Shown piece by piece: positions 18,108 through 26,593 of a stretch of DNA of 64,000 nucleotides. Positions within the stretch are counted from its first letter, which is position 1. Each line of letters starts with the position of its first letter. A model generated the notes under the pieces. The model searched no databases. It saw only the letters and a list, made by a program, of their open reading frames with translations, and was not told the DNA's origin. The stretch is from Candidatus Gastranaerophilales bacterium (GTDB lineage Bacteria > Cyanobacteriota > Vampirovibrionia > Gastranaerophilales > Gastranaerophilaceae), in NCBI GenBank assembly GCA_944325785.1, contig CALVBN010000010.1, positions 1 to 64,000 on the forward strand. Direction: 5' to 3'. The translations under genes were made by a program, and so were the position numbers.

Positions 18108-18923
18108 CTACACTGCCATAATTACTATATTATGCTTGTTAGCATATTTGATAACGTCTTCTCTGTCAACAATAATAGTTTCGCCTGCCTCTACAGCAAT
18201 CAAATCAGCCTTGTATTTCTTCATTGTCTTTAAAGTTCTAAGCCCGATAGCAGGGATATCAAACCTCTTATCCTGTGTCGGCTTTGCTACTTTTATTACC
18301 CTTGAGTTTTTCTTTGCGATTTTACAGCCCCGTTTTATACAATTATCAGTGCCTTCTATTGCTTCAACTGCCATTATCATCTTATCTTTTATAACAACAG
18401 ACTGCCCTACATCAAGTTTTCCTGTTTCTTTTGCAAGCCAGTATCCGTAGTTAACATCCTCTATTTGCTCCTGTGTCGGCTGGACTTTGCCAAGAACGCC
18501 GGACGGAATCATAAGGTTTTTAATAAATAGGGTTTGGTCTAATATTGTTATGCCTATCTTTTCCAGCTCTTCTATTATCATAAGCATAACTTTGTCGTCA
18601 TTTAGTCTGATAGCCGTTTTCAAAAATTCCAGCGCTCTTGCATCAAATTTAGGGCGCTTTAATAAAATCGTTTTACTTACTTTTCCAAGAAAAGTTATTT
18701 GTTTAATATTTTCAGCCTTAAGTGTATCTTCAATTTTTTGCACCTCTCCGGGGCAGAATGAATACACTTTAGAACAGTATTTTTTTAACTGTGAATAATT
18801 ATCATTAGAAAGCGAAATCGCAACAACATCAAAACCGTTTTCTTTAGCATACTGCGCCATCTTTACCGGCAGTAAGCCGTCGCCGGCAATTAAACCCTGT
18901 TTCTGTTCCAATGCTACAGACAT
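18108..18923 (-). CDS. lpxI: UDP-2,3-diacylglucosamine pyrophosphatase LpxI
   Basis: Hydrolyses UDP-2,3-diacylglucosamine to lipid X and UMP in lipid A synthesis, the LpxH replacement used by alphaproteobacteria, cyanobacteria-related and other lineages. Family (DUF1009) landmarks: GLIAGDGLLPV at the start, FLGKVSKT, LMIPSGVLGKVQPTQEQ and the C-terminal KPTQDKRFDIPAIGLRTL segment. Length 271 is typical. It sits immediately upstream of lpxB, the usual context. Confidence 0.93.
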   Translation of the reverse strand: MSVALEQKQGLIAGDGLLPVKMAQYAKENGFDVVAISLSNDNYSQLKKYCSKVYSFCPGEVQKIEDTLKAENIKQITFLGKVSKTILLKRPKFDARALEFLKTAIRLNDDKVMLMIIEELEKIGITILDQTLFIKNLMIPSGVLGKVQPTQEQIEDVNYGYWLAKETGKLDVGQSVVIKDKMIMAVEAIEGTDNCIKRGCKIAKKNSRVIKVAKPTQDKRFDIPAIGLRTLKTMKKYKADLIAVEAGETIIVDREDVIKYANKHNIVIMAV

Positions 18924-19025
18924 TATTAAATCTTACCTCCAATTTATACGATATATAATACTATAAACATACAATTTTAGTAATCAACTCTTAATAAATC
19001 GTTATGTTTATTATATTATAATCAT

Positions 19026-20498
19026 ATGAATTTAGATGCCGTAATAGATAGCTTATTGTCACCCGTTGCTGACAGGGTTTCAAGCATTATTTTCTCTTAT
19101 ATAACAATAGGAGAAGTAAAGGTTGAATTTCTTGTTGCACTGCTTATTACAGCTGCCTTATTTTTCACACTCAGAACCGGTTTTATAGGTTTTTGGGGAT
19201 TTAAACATGCGCTAAAACTTATTACAAATAATTATAAACATAATAATCCTTCCGGTTATCAGCGGAAAAAGAAGGGCGAACTTTCGTCTTTTCAAGCTTT
19301 GAGCGCAACAATATCCGCATCAGCGGGAATCGGGAATGTAGCAGGTTCTGCGGCTGCGGTATCTATAGGCGGTCCCGGGGTTATTTTTTGGATGATTATT
19401 GCAGGGCTGTTTTCTATGGCATTAAAATTTTCCGAAGTACTTCTCGGCGTAAAATTTCGTAAAACAAATCCGGACGGAACTGTTTCCGGTGGTCCGATGT
19501 ATTACATACCCGTTGCTTTCAAGGGAAAGTTCGGAAGTTATTTCGGGAATTCACTTGCCAAAATATATGCTGTATGCTGTATATTTGCGATGATAGGGGG
19601 CTGGAATTTATTCCAGATTAATGCTATGACAGCGCAGTTTACAGAAGTTACGGGAGGGGATACCAGTATTTTTGCAAATAACGGCTGGATTTTAGGAACT
19701 ATTGTTGCTATTATCACGTGGTTTACAATAATCGGCGGGATTAAGGCTATAGGAAAATTTACTTCCAAGGTTACTCCTGTAATGTGTTCTTTATATGTAT
19801 TAAGCGCATTTCTGGTCTGCCTTGTTAATATCCACCACCTTCCGGAAACAATTGTGTTAATAATCAAAGAAGCATTTTCGCCCAGAGCAATGACAGGCGG
19901 AGCCTTTGCATGTATGCTGTGGGGATTTAGGCGCGCAATGTTTGCTAACGAATCCGGTCTTGGAACAGCACCGATTGCATTTTCCGCAGTAAACACAAAT
20001 AAACCTGTTGCTCAAGCATTTATTTCTATGCTCCAGCCGTTTGTAGACACGGTTATTGTTGGTGTTGCAACGGCTTTTGTTATCGTAGTTTCCAAAGCAT
20101 ATTTAACAGTTGACGGCATTGCGGGCATTGAACTTACATCCAAGGCTTTTGCAACAATTTGTCCGGCTTATCCTATATTGTTAACAATCATGGCAAGCTG
20201 TTTTGTTCTCTCAACAATGCTGTGCGGTTCTTATTACGGGCTTAAGGCGTGGAATTTCTTATTCGGGAACTCCAAATGGAAAACCAGAGTATTTCAAGCT
20301 GTATACTGCCTTTGTATCATTGCAGGCTCTGCTATGAATTTCAAAAGTATTATCAATTTGTCTGACGCAGTTACGCTGTTTCTTGCGGTTCCGAACTTGA
20401 TTGCTGTTTTTGCACTTTCAAATATCGTAATAAAAGAACTAAAGCGTTATTGCGAGCGATACGAAATCGGCGGGAAATTTATCAAATACCTGCGTTAA
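19026..20498 (+). CDS. Sodium:alanine symporter (AGCS family)
   Basis: A 490-residue multi-pass membrane transporter taking up alanine or glycine with sodium. Conserved AGCS stretches: SASAGIGNVAGSAAA, FWMIIAGLFSMALKFSEVLLG, GGPMYYIP and ANESGLGTAPIA. About ten membrane helices are visible. A TATAAT at 19017-19022 lies only three bases before the ATG, with an overlapping TATATT at 19012-19017; there is no Shine-Dalgarno sequence. It is monocistronic, divergent from lpxI. Confidence 0.9.
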   Translation: MNLDAVIDSLLSPVADRVSSIIFSYITIGEVKVEFLVALLITAALFFTLRTGFIGFWGFKHALKLITNNYKHNNPSGYQRKKKGELSSFQALSATISASAGIGNVAGSAAAVSIGGPGVIFWMIIAGLFSMALKFSEVLLGVKFRKTNPDGTVSGGPMYYIPVAFKGKFGSYFGNSLAKIYAVCCIFAMIGGWNLFQINAMTAQFTEVTGGDTSIFANNGWILGTIVAIITWFTIIGGIKAIGKFTSKVTPVMCSLYVLSAFLVCLVNIHHLPETIVLIIKEAFSPRAMTGGAFACMLWGFRRAMFANESGLGTAPIAFSAVNTNKPVAQAFISMLQPFVDTVIVGVATAFVIVVSKAYLTVDGIAGIELTSKAFATICPAYPILLTIMASCFVLSTMLCGSYYGLKAWNFLFGNSKWKTRVFQAVYCLCIIAGSAMNFKSIINLSDAVTLFLAVPNLIAVFALSNIVIKELKRYCERYEIGGKFIKYLR

Positions 20499-20535
20499 AA
20501 GCTTTAATATAATCTTTACTTGCAGGGGGCAAAAA

Positions 20536-20551
20536 TGTATTGTACAATACA
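20536..20551. promoter_or_regulatory. 16-bp perfect palindrome, GTA-N8-TAC operator candidate
   Basis: TGTATTGTACAATACA is a perfect palindrome 20 bases before the next gene's start. Its core, GTA-N8-TAC (20537-20550), equals the NtcA consensus of cyanobacteria. Whether this organism has an NtcA-type CRP-family regulator cannot be seen here. Confidence 0.45.
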
Positions 20552-20571
20552 CCTAACAGGGGGAAGGGATT

Positions 20572-21876
20572 ATGCCGAAAATTTATTTTGTTGACGTTAC
20601 AAACAGAGACGGAGTTCAGACTTCAAGATTAGGCTTAGCAAAGCTTCAAAAAACAATCATTAACTTAATGCTTGACGATATGGGAATCACTCAATCGGAG
20701 TTCGGCTTCCCTACCACTATGCACGAATTAAATTATTTAAATGCCAATCTGGAGCTTGTTAAACGTGGAGTTATACGCAAAACAAAGCTCTCCGGCTGGA
20801 TGAGAGCAATTGCAGAGGATGTTGAAAAATCTTTCACAAACTGCCCGCTTCTTGAAAACTGCAACCTTTCCCAGTCGACTTCTGACCAGATGATACAAGG
20901 CAAATATCTAGGCAAGAAAACTCGTGATGATATATTAAAAATGACCTGCGAAGCTGTAGAGCATGCAGTTTCAAAAGGTGCAAAAATCATAGGCGTGAAC
21001 GCTGAAGACGCATCAAGAAGCGACTTAGATTTCTTGATAAAACTTGCTAAAGAAGCTAAAAAATGCGGTGCATACCGTTTCCGCTACTGTGATACTTTAG
21101 GTTATGAAGACCCTAATACAACATACGAAAGAATTTACAGACTGGCTAAAGAAACACAAATGCCTATTGAGCTTCATTATCATAATGACCTAGGAATGGC
21201 TGTAGCTTGCTCGGTAGAAGGCGCCCGCGCCGCTGTCGATGCTGGAGTAGACGCTTATATTAACACAGCAATCAACGGCATGGGAGAAAGAGCCGGCAAT
21301 GCGGACTTAGTTTCCTGTCTGCTTGCGTGCTTAAAATCTGCCGGTTTCAAAAACAAATACCAAATAGATGAAAACATTGACTTAAGCAAATCATGGAAAC
21401 TTGCAAAATATACAGCCTACGCCTTCGGGCTTCCGATTCCAATCAACCAGCCCGCTGTCGGCGACAACGCTTTTGCACACGAATCCGGAATACACGCAGA
21501 CGGCGCATTGAAAGACAGAAGAAATTATGAACTCTATGACTTTGAAGAACTCGGACGAGGAGAGCCGGAAATTATTGAAACAGGAAGAATGATTACAACC
21601 GGCGAGTACGGCGGTATAAAAGGATTCAGAAATGTTTATGACAAACTGGAAATAGAGTTTAAAGACGAAAATGAGGCAAGGAATATTCTGGAGCTTGCGC
21701 GTTATGCAAACGTACATACGCAGAAGCCTTTAACAGAAAGTGAATTGAAGTTTATTTACCATTATCCGGATATAGCAGCACAAATTATGACTGTATCACC
21801 GTTCTATGAACCGACCGGAGAATTAAAGAAACGACTTGAGAAGGGCACTCTGGCAATGCCTCACCATATAATTTAA
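20572..21876 (+). CDS. Homocitrate/isopropylmalate/Re-citrate synthase-like enzyme
   Basis: HMGL-like TIM-barrel enzyme of 434 residues that condenses an acyl-CoA with a 2-oxo acid. Family marks: NRDGVQTS with Arg12 and Asp13, the metal-binding HYHND (His202, His204), and NTAINGMGERAGNADL. The protein is shorter than 2-isopropylmalate synthase and lacks its leucine-binding regulatory domain. Homocitrate synthase or Re-citrate synthase are the best alternatives. AGGGGGAAGGG precedes the ATG. A palindromic operator candidate lies upstream and nadE follows 15 bases downstream. Confidence 0.75.
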   Translation: MPKIYFVDVTNRDGVQTSRLGLAKLQKTIINLMLDDMGITQSEFGFPTTMHELNYLNANLELVKRGVIRKTKLSGWMRAIAEDVEKSFTNCPLLENCNLSQSTSDQMIQGKYLGKKTRDDILKMTCEAVEHAVSKGAKIIGVNAEDASRSDLDFLIKLAKEAKKCGAYRFRYCDTLGYEDPNTTYERIYRLAKETQMPIELHYHNDLGMAVACSVEGARAAVDAGVDAYINTAINGMGERAGNADLVSCLLACLKSAGFKNKYQIDENIDLSKSWKLAKYTAYAFGLPIPINQPAVGDNAFAHESGIHADGALKDRRNYELYDFEELGRGEPEIIETGRMITTGEYGGIKGFRNVYDKLEIEFKDENEARNILELARYANVHTQKPLTESELKFIYHYPDIAAQIMTVSPFYEPTGELKKRLEKGTLAMPHHII

Positions 21877-21891
21877 TCATTTGGAGATTTT

Positions 21892-23895
21892 ATGGACACT
21901 ACACCGGCCAATTTATATGAATTATCTGAAATAGTTGACAAACGGTTTTCGCACGGAGAAGAAATCCCGCAGAACATTATAGAAGCAATAAGAACAGCTG
22001 TTTCCGGCAAGGGCTTTATAGGACTTGCGCAAATTAATCCGATAGCAGGAAATATAGAGTACAACGCAAAAAAAATTGCCAAATATATAAAATACGCCTG
22101 CAAAATAGAACTCGATTTAATAGTGTTTCCGGAGCTTGCTCTTATGGGTTATCCGATAGAAGACACTATTGACAGGCATCCTGTTATTGTAGATGAAAAT
22201 ATAAAATGGCTTAAAGGTCTTGCCAAAATAACTACAAACACAACAGCTCTTGTTGGTTTTATAGAACCGCGCGAAAAAAATGCGGAAGGGAAAAAATACT
22301 ATAATTCTGTTGCAATTTTAAAAGCAGGAAAAATCCAGGGAATTGTACGAAAATCGCTCCTTCCCAACTATTCTGAATTCAATGACTACAGATATATAGA
22401 GCCTTCTCCCGCTGTCGGGGTTCAGCCAGCAGAAACCCTCGGGGTCTTTGGAAAAGACAATATAAAAGACTGCTCCAAGCTCTTTGAGGATTACGGGATT
22501 TCAATCTGTGAAGACTGCTGGAACAACAAAGAATTTTTCGATAAGCATTTGTATGAAAAAGATCCGATAGAGGAGCTTGCGCAGGAAACTCCGAAAATTT
22601 TCATAAACTGCTCAGCTTCTCCGACAAGAGCAAAGAAGGAACAGCTGAAACACAACATGCTTTCTTTTATTGCTAAAAAATACAAAACCCCGATTGTATA
22701 CGTAAATCAAGTCGGTGCAATTGATAACAGTTCTTTTGACGGTTCAAGCAGAGTTTTTAACGCGCAGGGCGAACTCATAGCAAGGGCAAAATCTTTCGAA
22801 GAACAGCTTTTGATAGTAAATCCTCTGAAAAATACCGGCAAAATTTATCCGCTGACAAAAGGTCTTGATAAATCACTTACAGAACAGAAAGTTTTTACAC
22901 TTGAATACGAATCCGATTTAGAAAGAACTTATAAAACAATTATTCAAGGCATAAGAGATTATTTTAAGAAATGCGGATTCAAGCGTGCGGTATTAGGTCT
23001 GTCCGGAGGGCTGGACTCTACTGTTTGTGCAGTTCTTCTAGCAGATGCTATAGGAAAAGAAAATGTTTACGGAATTTCTATGCCGTCAAAAATTACGAGC
23101 AAAGAAAGCCGTTCTGACGCTGAACAGCTGGCGCATAATTTAGGAATACACTTTACTGAAGCCTCCATCAGACCAATGATAGACACAACAACAGAATGTC
23201 TTAATACACTTTTTTCAGAAGTCGAACGCAATTGGGACGGAAGATACAAAACATCTTTTACGCCGGATAACATTCAAGCCCGCTCCAGAGCTATGTTTTT
23301 ATGGGGTATAAGCAACGAATTTTCTTCCTGTATTCCGATTGCAACATCCGATAAGTCAGAACTCTATATGGGCTATGCAACGATAAACGGCGATATGTCC
23401 GGAGGTTTTGCGCCAATTGCGGATGTGCCGAAAACAAAATTGTTTGCTTTTGCGCGCTGGCTGAATGCTAACCGCAAAGAAAAAAACGCTATTCCGGAAG
23501 CTATTATACTGAAAAAACCAGGCGCCGAACTTGCTATAGATCCTAAAACAGGAAAACCGCTTATAGCAGAAGATGCCCTTATGCCGTATGAATTTCTTGA
23601 CGAAATAATCTGGCGGATTGAAAACAAGAATGAAGGATACCAAAACCTTATAAATACAGAATTTGTGTACGAAAAGCACAATAACATTTCTAAAGAACAA
23701 AAAATTGAGTGGCTGGATAAATTTTTCAGAAGAATGTCAACGGCTCTCTACAAGTGGTCAATTCTTCCGCCATCTGTAATTGTTGAATCCCGCTCCATCA
23801 ACAAATACGACTACAGACAGCCGATAACTTCGGCTAATATAAACTACAAAGGAATAAAAGAAGCAGAAGTAAATGCTATTTTAGCAGAAGATTAG
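21892..23895 (+). CDS. nadE: Glutamine-dependent NAD+ synthetase
   Basis: Amidates nicotinic acid adenine dinucleotide to NAD+, taking ammonia from glutamine. The 667-residue length fits the two-domain form. The N-terminal nitrilase domain shows Glu81 in FPELALMGYP, the lysine in VRKSLLP and the cysteine in ISICEDCW. The C-terminal synthetase carries the P-loop LGLSGGLDST. The first about 40 residues are an unusual leader before the nitrilase fold. It is co-transcribed with the HMGL-like gene, and its 3' end overlaps the convergent TPR gene by 20 bases. Confidence 0.93.
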   Translation: MDTTPANLYELSEIVDKRFSHGEEIPQNIIEAIRTAVSGKGFIGLAQINPIAGNIEYNAKKIAKYIKYACKIELDLIVFPELALMGYPIEDTIDRHPVIVDENIKWLKGLAKITTNTTALVGFIEPREKNAEGKKYYNSVAILKAGKIQGIVRKSLLPNYSEFNDYRYIEPSPAVGVQPAETLGVFGKDNIKDCSKLFEDYGISICEDCWNNKEFFDKHLYEKDPIEELAQETPKIFINCSASPTRAKKEQLKHNMLSFIAKKYKTPIVYVNQVGAIDNSSFDGSSRVFNAQGELIARAKSFEEQLLIVNPLKNTGKIYPLTKGLDKSLTEQKVFTLEYESDLERTYKTIIQGIRDYFKKCGFKRAVLGLSGGLDSTVCAVLLADAIGKENVYGISMPSKITSKESRSDAEQLAHNLGIHFTEASIRPMIDTTTECLNTLFSEVERNWDGRYKTSFTPDNIQARSRAMFLWGISNEFSSCIPIATSDKSELYMGYATINGDMSGGFAPIADVPKTKLFAFARWLNANRKEKNAIPEAIILKKPGAELAIDPKTGKPLIAEDALMPYEFLDEIIWRIENKNEGYQNLINTEFVYEKHNNISKEQKIEWLDKFFRRMSTALYKWSILPPSVIVESRSINKYDYRQPITSANINYKGIKEAEVNAILAED

Positions 23896-24907
23896 AGTTC
23901 AAATGTCTTAACTGGCGTTTCATCTCTTCAGCCTTGTCATCAAGCTGTTCGCGCTTATAAATTTCCATCGCCAGAGTATAGTTCTTTTCAGCATCAGCCC
24001 TGTACTCCGGATTGTCATAGCTTGACATCAATTGGAATGTCTGCGCAAGAAGAATATACGCCTCCGGCTTATTCGGGTTAACCTTCACAGCCTGTTCAAA
24101 GCATTCCTTGGAATCAACAATATGCCCCTCAAGATGATTTTTATACCCCTCTAATATTTTCATAGGGTACGCAAATAAATTCTGTTTATCAAAAATCGAA
24201 AGTTCAAGCAAAAAAGAAATTTCCATAATATCTTTGTCTTGATACATATCAAAAAATCTAAAATGCGAAATGAAATATTTCGGGAAAACCGAATCAATTT
24301 TCTTCAAGAGTTCATTTTGCTTGTCCTTTTGATTAGCAATACCGTATATATTAGCTTCCTTTAAAAGTTTTATAGGATTATCCCTGTCAATCATATCTAT
24401 TACGCCTAAGAGCTTTAACCCCTTAGCCAGCTCGTCTCCGGCAATAACTTTCGCCACCTCATTAAAAAGAAACTGGATTGTTTTATATTTGTTAAAATCA
24501 AAAAGAGCTAGAATATAATCTTTAGCAACATTTTCTTGAGAAGAATAAACCAGCGAAAGAAATTTTATTTTCTTTACATCAAAATTATCTTCATCCCATC
24601 CTAAAATCTTATTAGCATCAAGTATTGCTTCATAAAAGTTAGAAATCTCAAAATTAAGTTTCAGTCTTTCATAATAAGCCTCTTCTTTTCTGACACAATG
24701 AGTAATAATATATGTAAAATCAGAATACGCATCATCAAGCATCAACAGCTTATGACAAAGTTTGCCCCTTTTCAAAAAAGTTTCTGACGGGCGGAATTCT
24801 TCTTTGGCTAAAAAATTCAGCTTTTCCAGAGCCAAATCAAAATTGTTTTCTGCAATACATTTGTCTACAGATTTTAAACACATATAGTATTTGATATTAT
24901 CTAACAT
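23876..24907 (-). CDS. TPR-repeat protein
   Basis: A 343-residue soluble protein made of helical repeats. Clear TPR units include AENNFDLALEKLNFLAKEEF near the start, and GHIVDSKECFEQAVKVNPNKPEAYILLAQ near residues 255-290. There is no signal peptide or catalytic domain, so it is probably a protein-interaction scaffold. CGGAGC precedes the start. It lies 69 bases downstream of dnaA and may share its transcript. The 3' end overlaps nadE on the other strand. Confidence 0.65.
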   Translation of the reverse strand: MLDNIKYYMCLKSVDKCIAENNFDLALEKLNFLAKEEFRPSETFLKRGKLCHKLLMLDDAYSDFTYIITHCVRKEEAYYERLKLNFEISNFYEAILDANKILGWDEDNFDVKKIKFLSLVYSSQENVAKDYILALFDFNKYKTIQFLFNEVAKVIAGDELAKGLKLLGVIDMIDRDNPIKLLKEANIYGIANQKDKQNELLKKIDSVFPKYFISHFRFFDMYQDKDIMEISFLLELSIFDKQNLFAYPMKILEGYKNHLEGHIVDSKECFEQAVKVNPNKPEAYILLAQTFQLMSSYDNPEYRADAEKNYTLAMEIYKREQLDDKAEEMKRQLRHLNSNLLLK

Positions 24908-24976
24908 GATTTGCTCCGTTTATCCCTACATTAAATATTTATCATAAAGTTTTCAGAAAAACGAGTAGCCTGTCAA

Positions 24977-26362
24977 CTATAAAACTTTTAATGCCTGCTT
25001 TATCTCCCTCAGAGCAGTTGCAATTTCGCTATTAGTATTTTTTTCTTTTTTAATTTTTTCATAAGCAAACATTATTGTTGTATGCTTTTTATTATAAAAT
25101 TTCGCAATATTTACAAAGCTTTGTCCTGTAATTTCCCTGCACAAATAAATAGAAATATGCCTTGCAAGCGAAACCTTCTGTCCTCTAGCAGAGCCTTTTA
25201 AATCCTTTACATCAACTTGATAATATGCAGAAACAACTCTTGCAACAGCATCAAACCCTATATCATTTTCAACTTCTTCGCATTTCAAAACATCTCTTGC
25301 AAGCTGTAAAGTCATAGGACTTTCCGTAATCTCCGCATAAGCGCATACCTTTGTAAATGCGCCCTCTAACTCTCTGACATTATTTGAGAAATTTTTAGCT
25401 ATATACATTAAAGCTTTGTCTTCGTATACTAAATCATTATTGTCAGCAAGCTTTTTAATAATTTCATATCTGGTTTCTACATCCGGCGGAGTCAATTCTA
25501 CCATCAGCCCCATTTCAAACCTTGAACATAACGCAGAAGTCAAAGTCGGAATTTCTTTTGGAAGTCTGTCCGATGTTATTACAATCTGCTTTCCCTTGTT
25601 ATACAAATTATCAAAAGTATATTGCAAATTCTCCATAGATTTCATCTTTGATTCAATAAACTGAATATCATCAATTAATATGATGTCAATATTAGTGTAC
25701 TTTTTATTGAATTTTGTCATATTTTCTATGTTGCTGTTTGTCTTACGCGAATTTGAAATATAATCGTTAACATAATCTTCGGTTTTTGTATATTTAACCT
25801 TCAGCTTTGGATTATTAAAAATTGTGTAATGCCCGATAGCCTGCATCAAATGAGTTTTTCCAAGTCCGGAGTTTCCATATATAAAGAGCGGATTGTATTT
25901 TTTTGCCGGCTGTTTGGCAACAGCAAGAGCAGAGGCGTACGCGAATTTACTATTTTCTCCGACTACAAAATTTTCAAACTTATATTTTAAATTAAGATTT
26001 GATGCAGACTGCATATATGACAAATTTTCAATAGCCTGTTGCTTTAATTCAGTATCTTCAATCTTCTTTTGCAGCTTTTCACCTTCTTTTTTTAAAGTTT
26101 TTGCTGCATTTTCGTCATATATAATAACAAATCTTGCGTTTTCAACTCCGGATATTTTTTTTAAAACGTCATTCAGCTGTATAAGATAGCTTTTTCTCAG
26201 CATATCACGTCCCATCATTTGCCCCGTAACAACAGTCAATACGCCTTTATCATATCCGGAAGCCTGAAGCGGATATATCCAGGGATGAACATTCTCCGGC
26301 AAAACCTGCAGTAATTCTTCCTTGACTTGCTCCCAAAAACGTTTTAATTCTATATTTTCCAT
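24977..26362 (-). CDS. dnaA: Chromosomal replication initiator DnaA
   Basis: AAA+ initiator of replication, 461 residues. Domain I is at residues 1-80; Walker A GNSGLGKTHL, Walker B ILIDDIQF and sensor 1 TSDRLP follow; domain IV ends with the DNA-binding signature region ARHISIYLCRE...FYNKKHTTIMFA. dnaN is not adjacent and no cluster of DnaA boxes (TTATCCACA-like) is visible within a few hundred bases, so the origin is probably elsewhere. A tRNA-Cys gene lies just upstream. Confidence 0.97.
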   Translation of the reverse strand: MENIELKRFWEQVKEELLQVLPENVHPWIYPLQASGYDKGVLTVVTGQMMGRDMLRKSYLIQLNDVLKKISGVENARFVIIYDENAAKTLKKEGEKLQKKIEDTELKQQAIENLSYMQSASNLNLKYKFENFVVGENSKFAYASALAVAKQPAKKYNPLFIYGNSGLGKTHLMQAIGHYTIFNNPKLKVKYTKTEDYVNDYISNSRKTNSNIENMTKFNKKYTNIDIILIDDIQFIESKMKSMENLQYTFDNLYNKGKQIVITSDRLPKEIPTLTSALCSRFEMGLMVELTPPDVETRYEIIKKLADNNDLVYEDKALMYIAKNFSNNVRELEGAFTKVCAYAEITESPMTLQLARDVLKCEEVENDIGFDAVARVVSAYYQVDVKDLKGSARGQKVSLARHISIYLCREITGQSFVNIAKFYNKKHTTIMFAYEKIKKEKNTNSEIATALREIKQALKVL

Positions 26363-26408
26363 ACAACTCTAGATTTGTGATACTTTTGAATAAAATTCCA
26401 ATTAAAAA

Positions 26409-26479
26409 AGGCGACACCCGGATTCGAACCGGGGGTAAAAGCTTTGCAGGCTTCTGCCTTACCACTTGGCCATGTCGCC
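26409..26479 (-). tRNA. tRNA-Cys (GCA)
   Basis: On the minus strand a 71-base cloverleaf folds with acceptor stem GGCGACA/TGTCGCC, anticodon loop CTGCAAA (anticodon GCA) and a T arm GGTTCGAATCC. The discriminator base is U73, an identity element of tRNA-Cys. CCA is not encoded; a run of T follows. It lies upstream of dnaA. Confidence 0.96.
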
Positions 26480-26540
26480 ATACGAGTATGATATTATAAA
26501 CAAAGCTCATTTGCAAGTTGCTTTGTTAACTTAAAAACAA

Positions 26541-26578
26541 AAAAAGTGCACATTCCAAATTAGGAATGTGCACTTTTT
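26541..26578 (-). terminator. Bidirectional hairpin terminator
   Basis: AAAAAGTGCACATTCC and GGAATGTGCACTTTTT form a perfect 16-bp stem around AAATTA. It lies just after the stop of the large repeat-protein gene and before the tRNA gene, with T runs on both strands. Confidence 0.85.
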
Positions 26579-26593
26579 AATTCATATAATTTA

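Noticed and set aside
24908..26593. Replication origin beside dnaA
   Set aside because: No cluster of DnaA boxes and no dnaN/AT-rich unwinding element in the short gaps.
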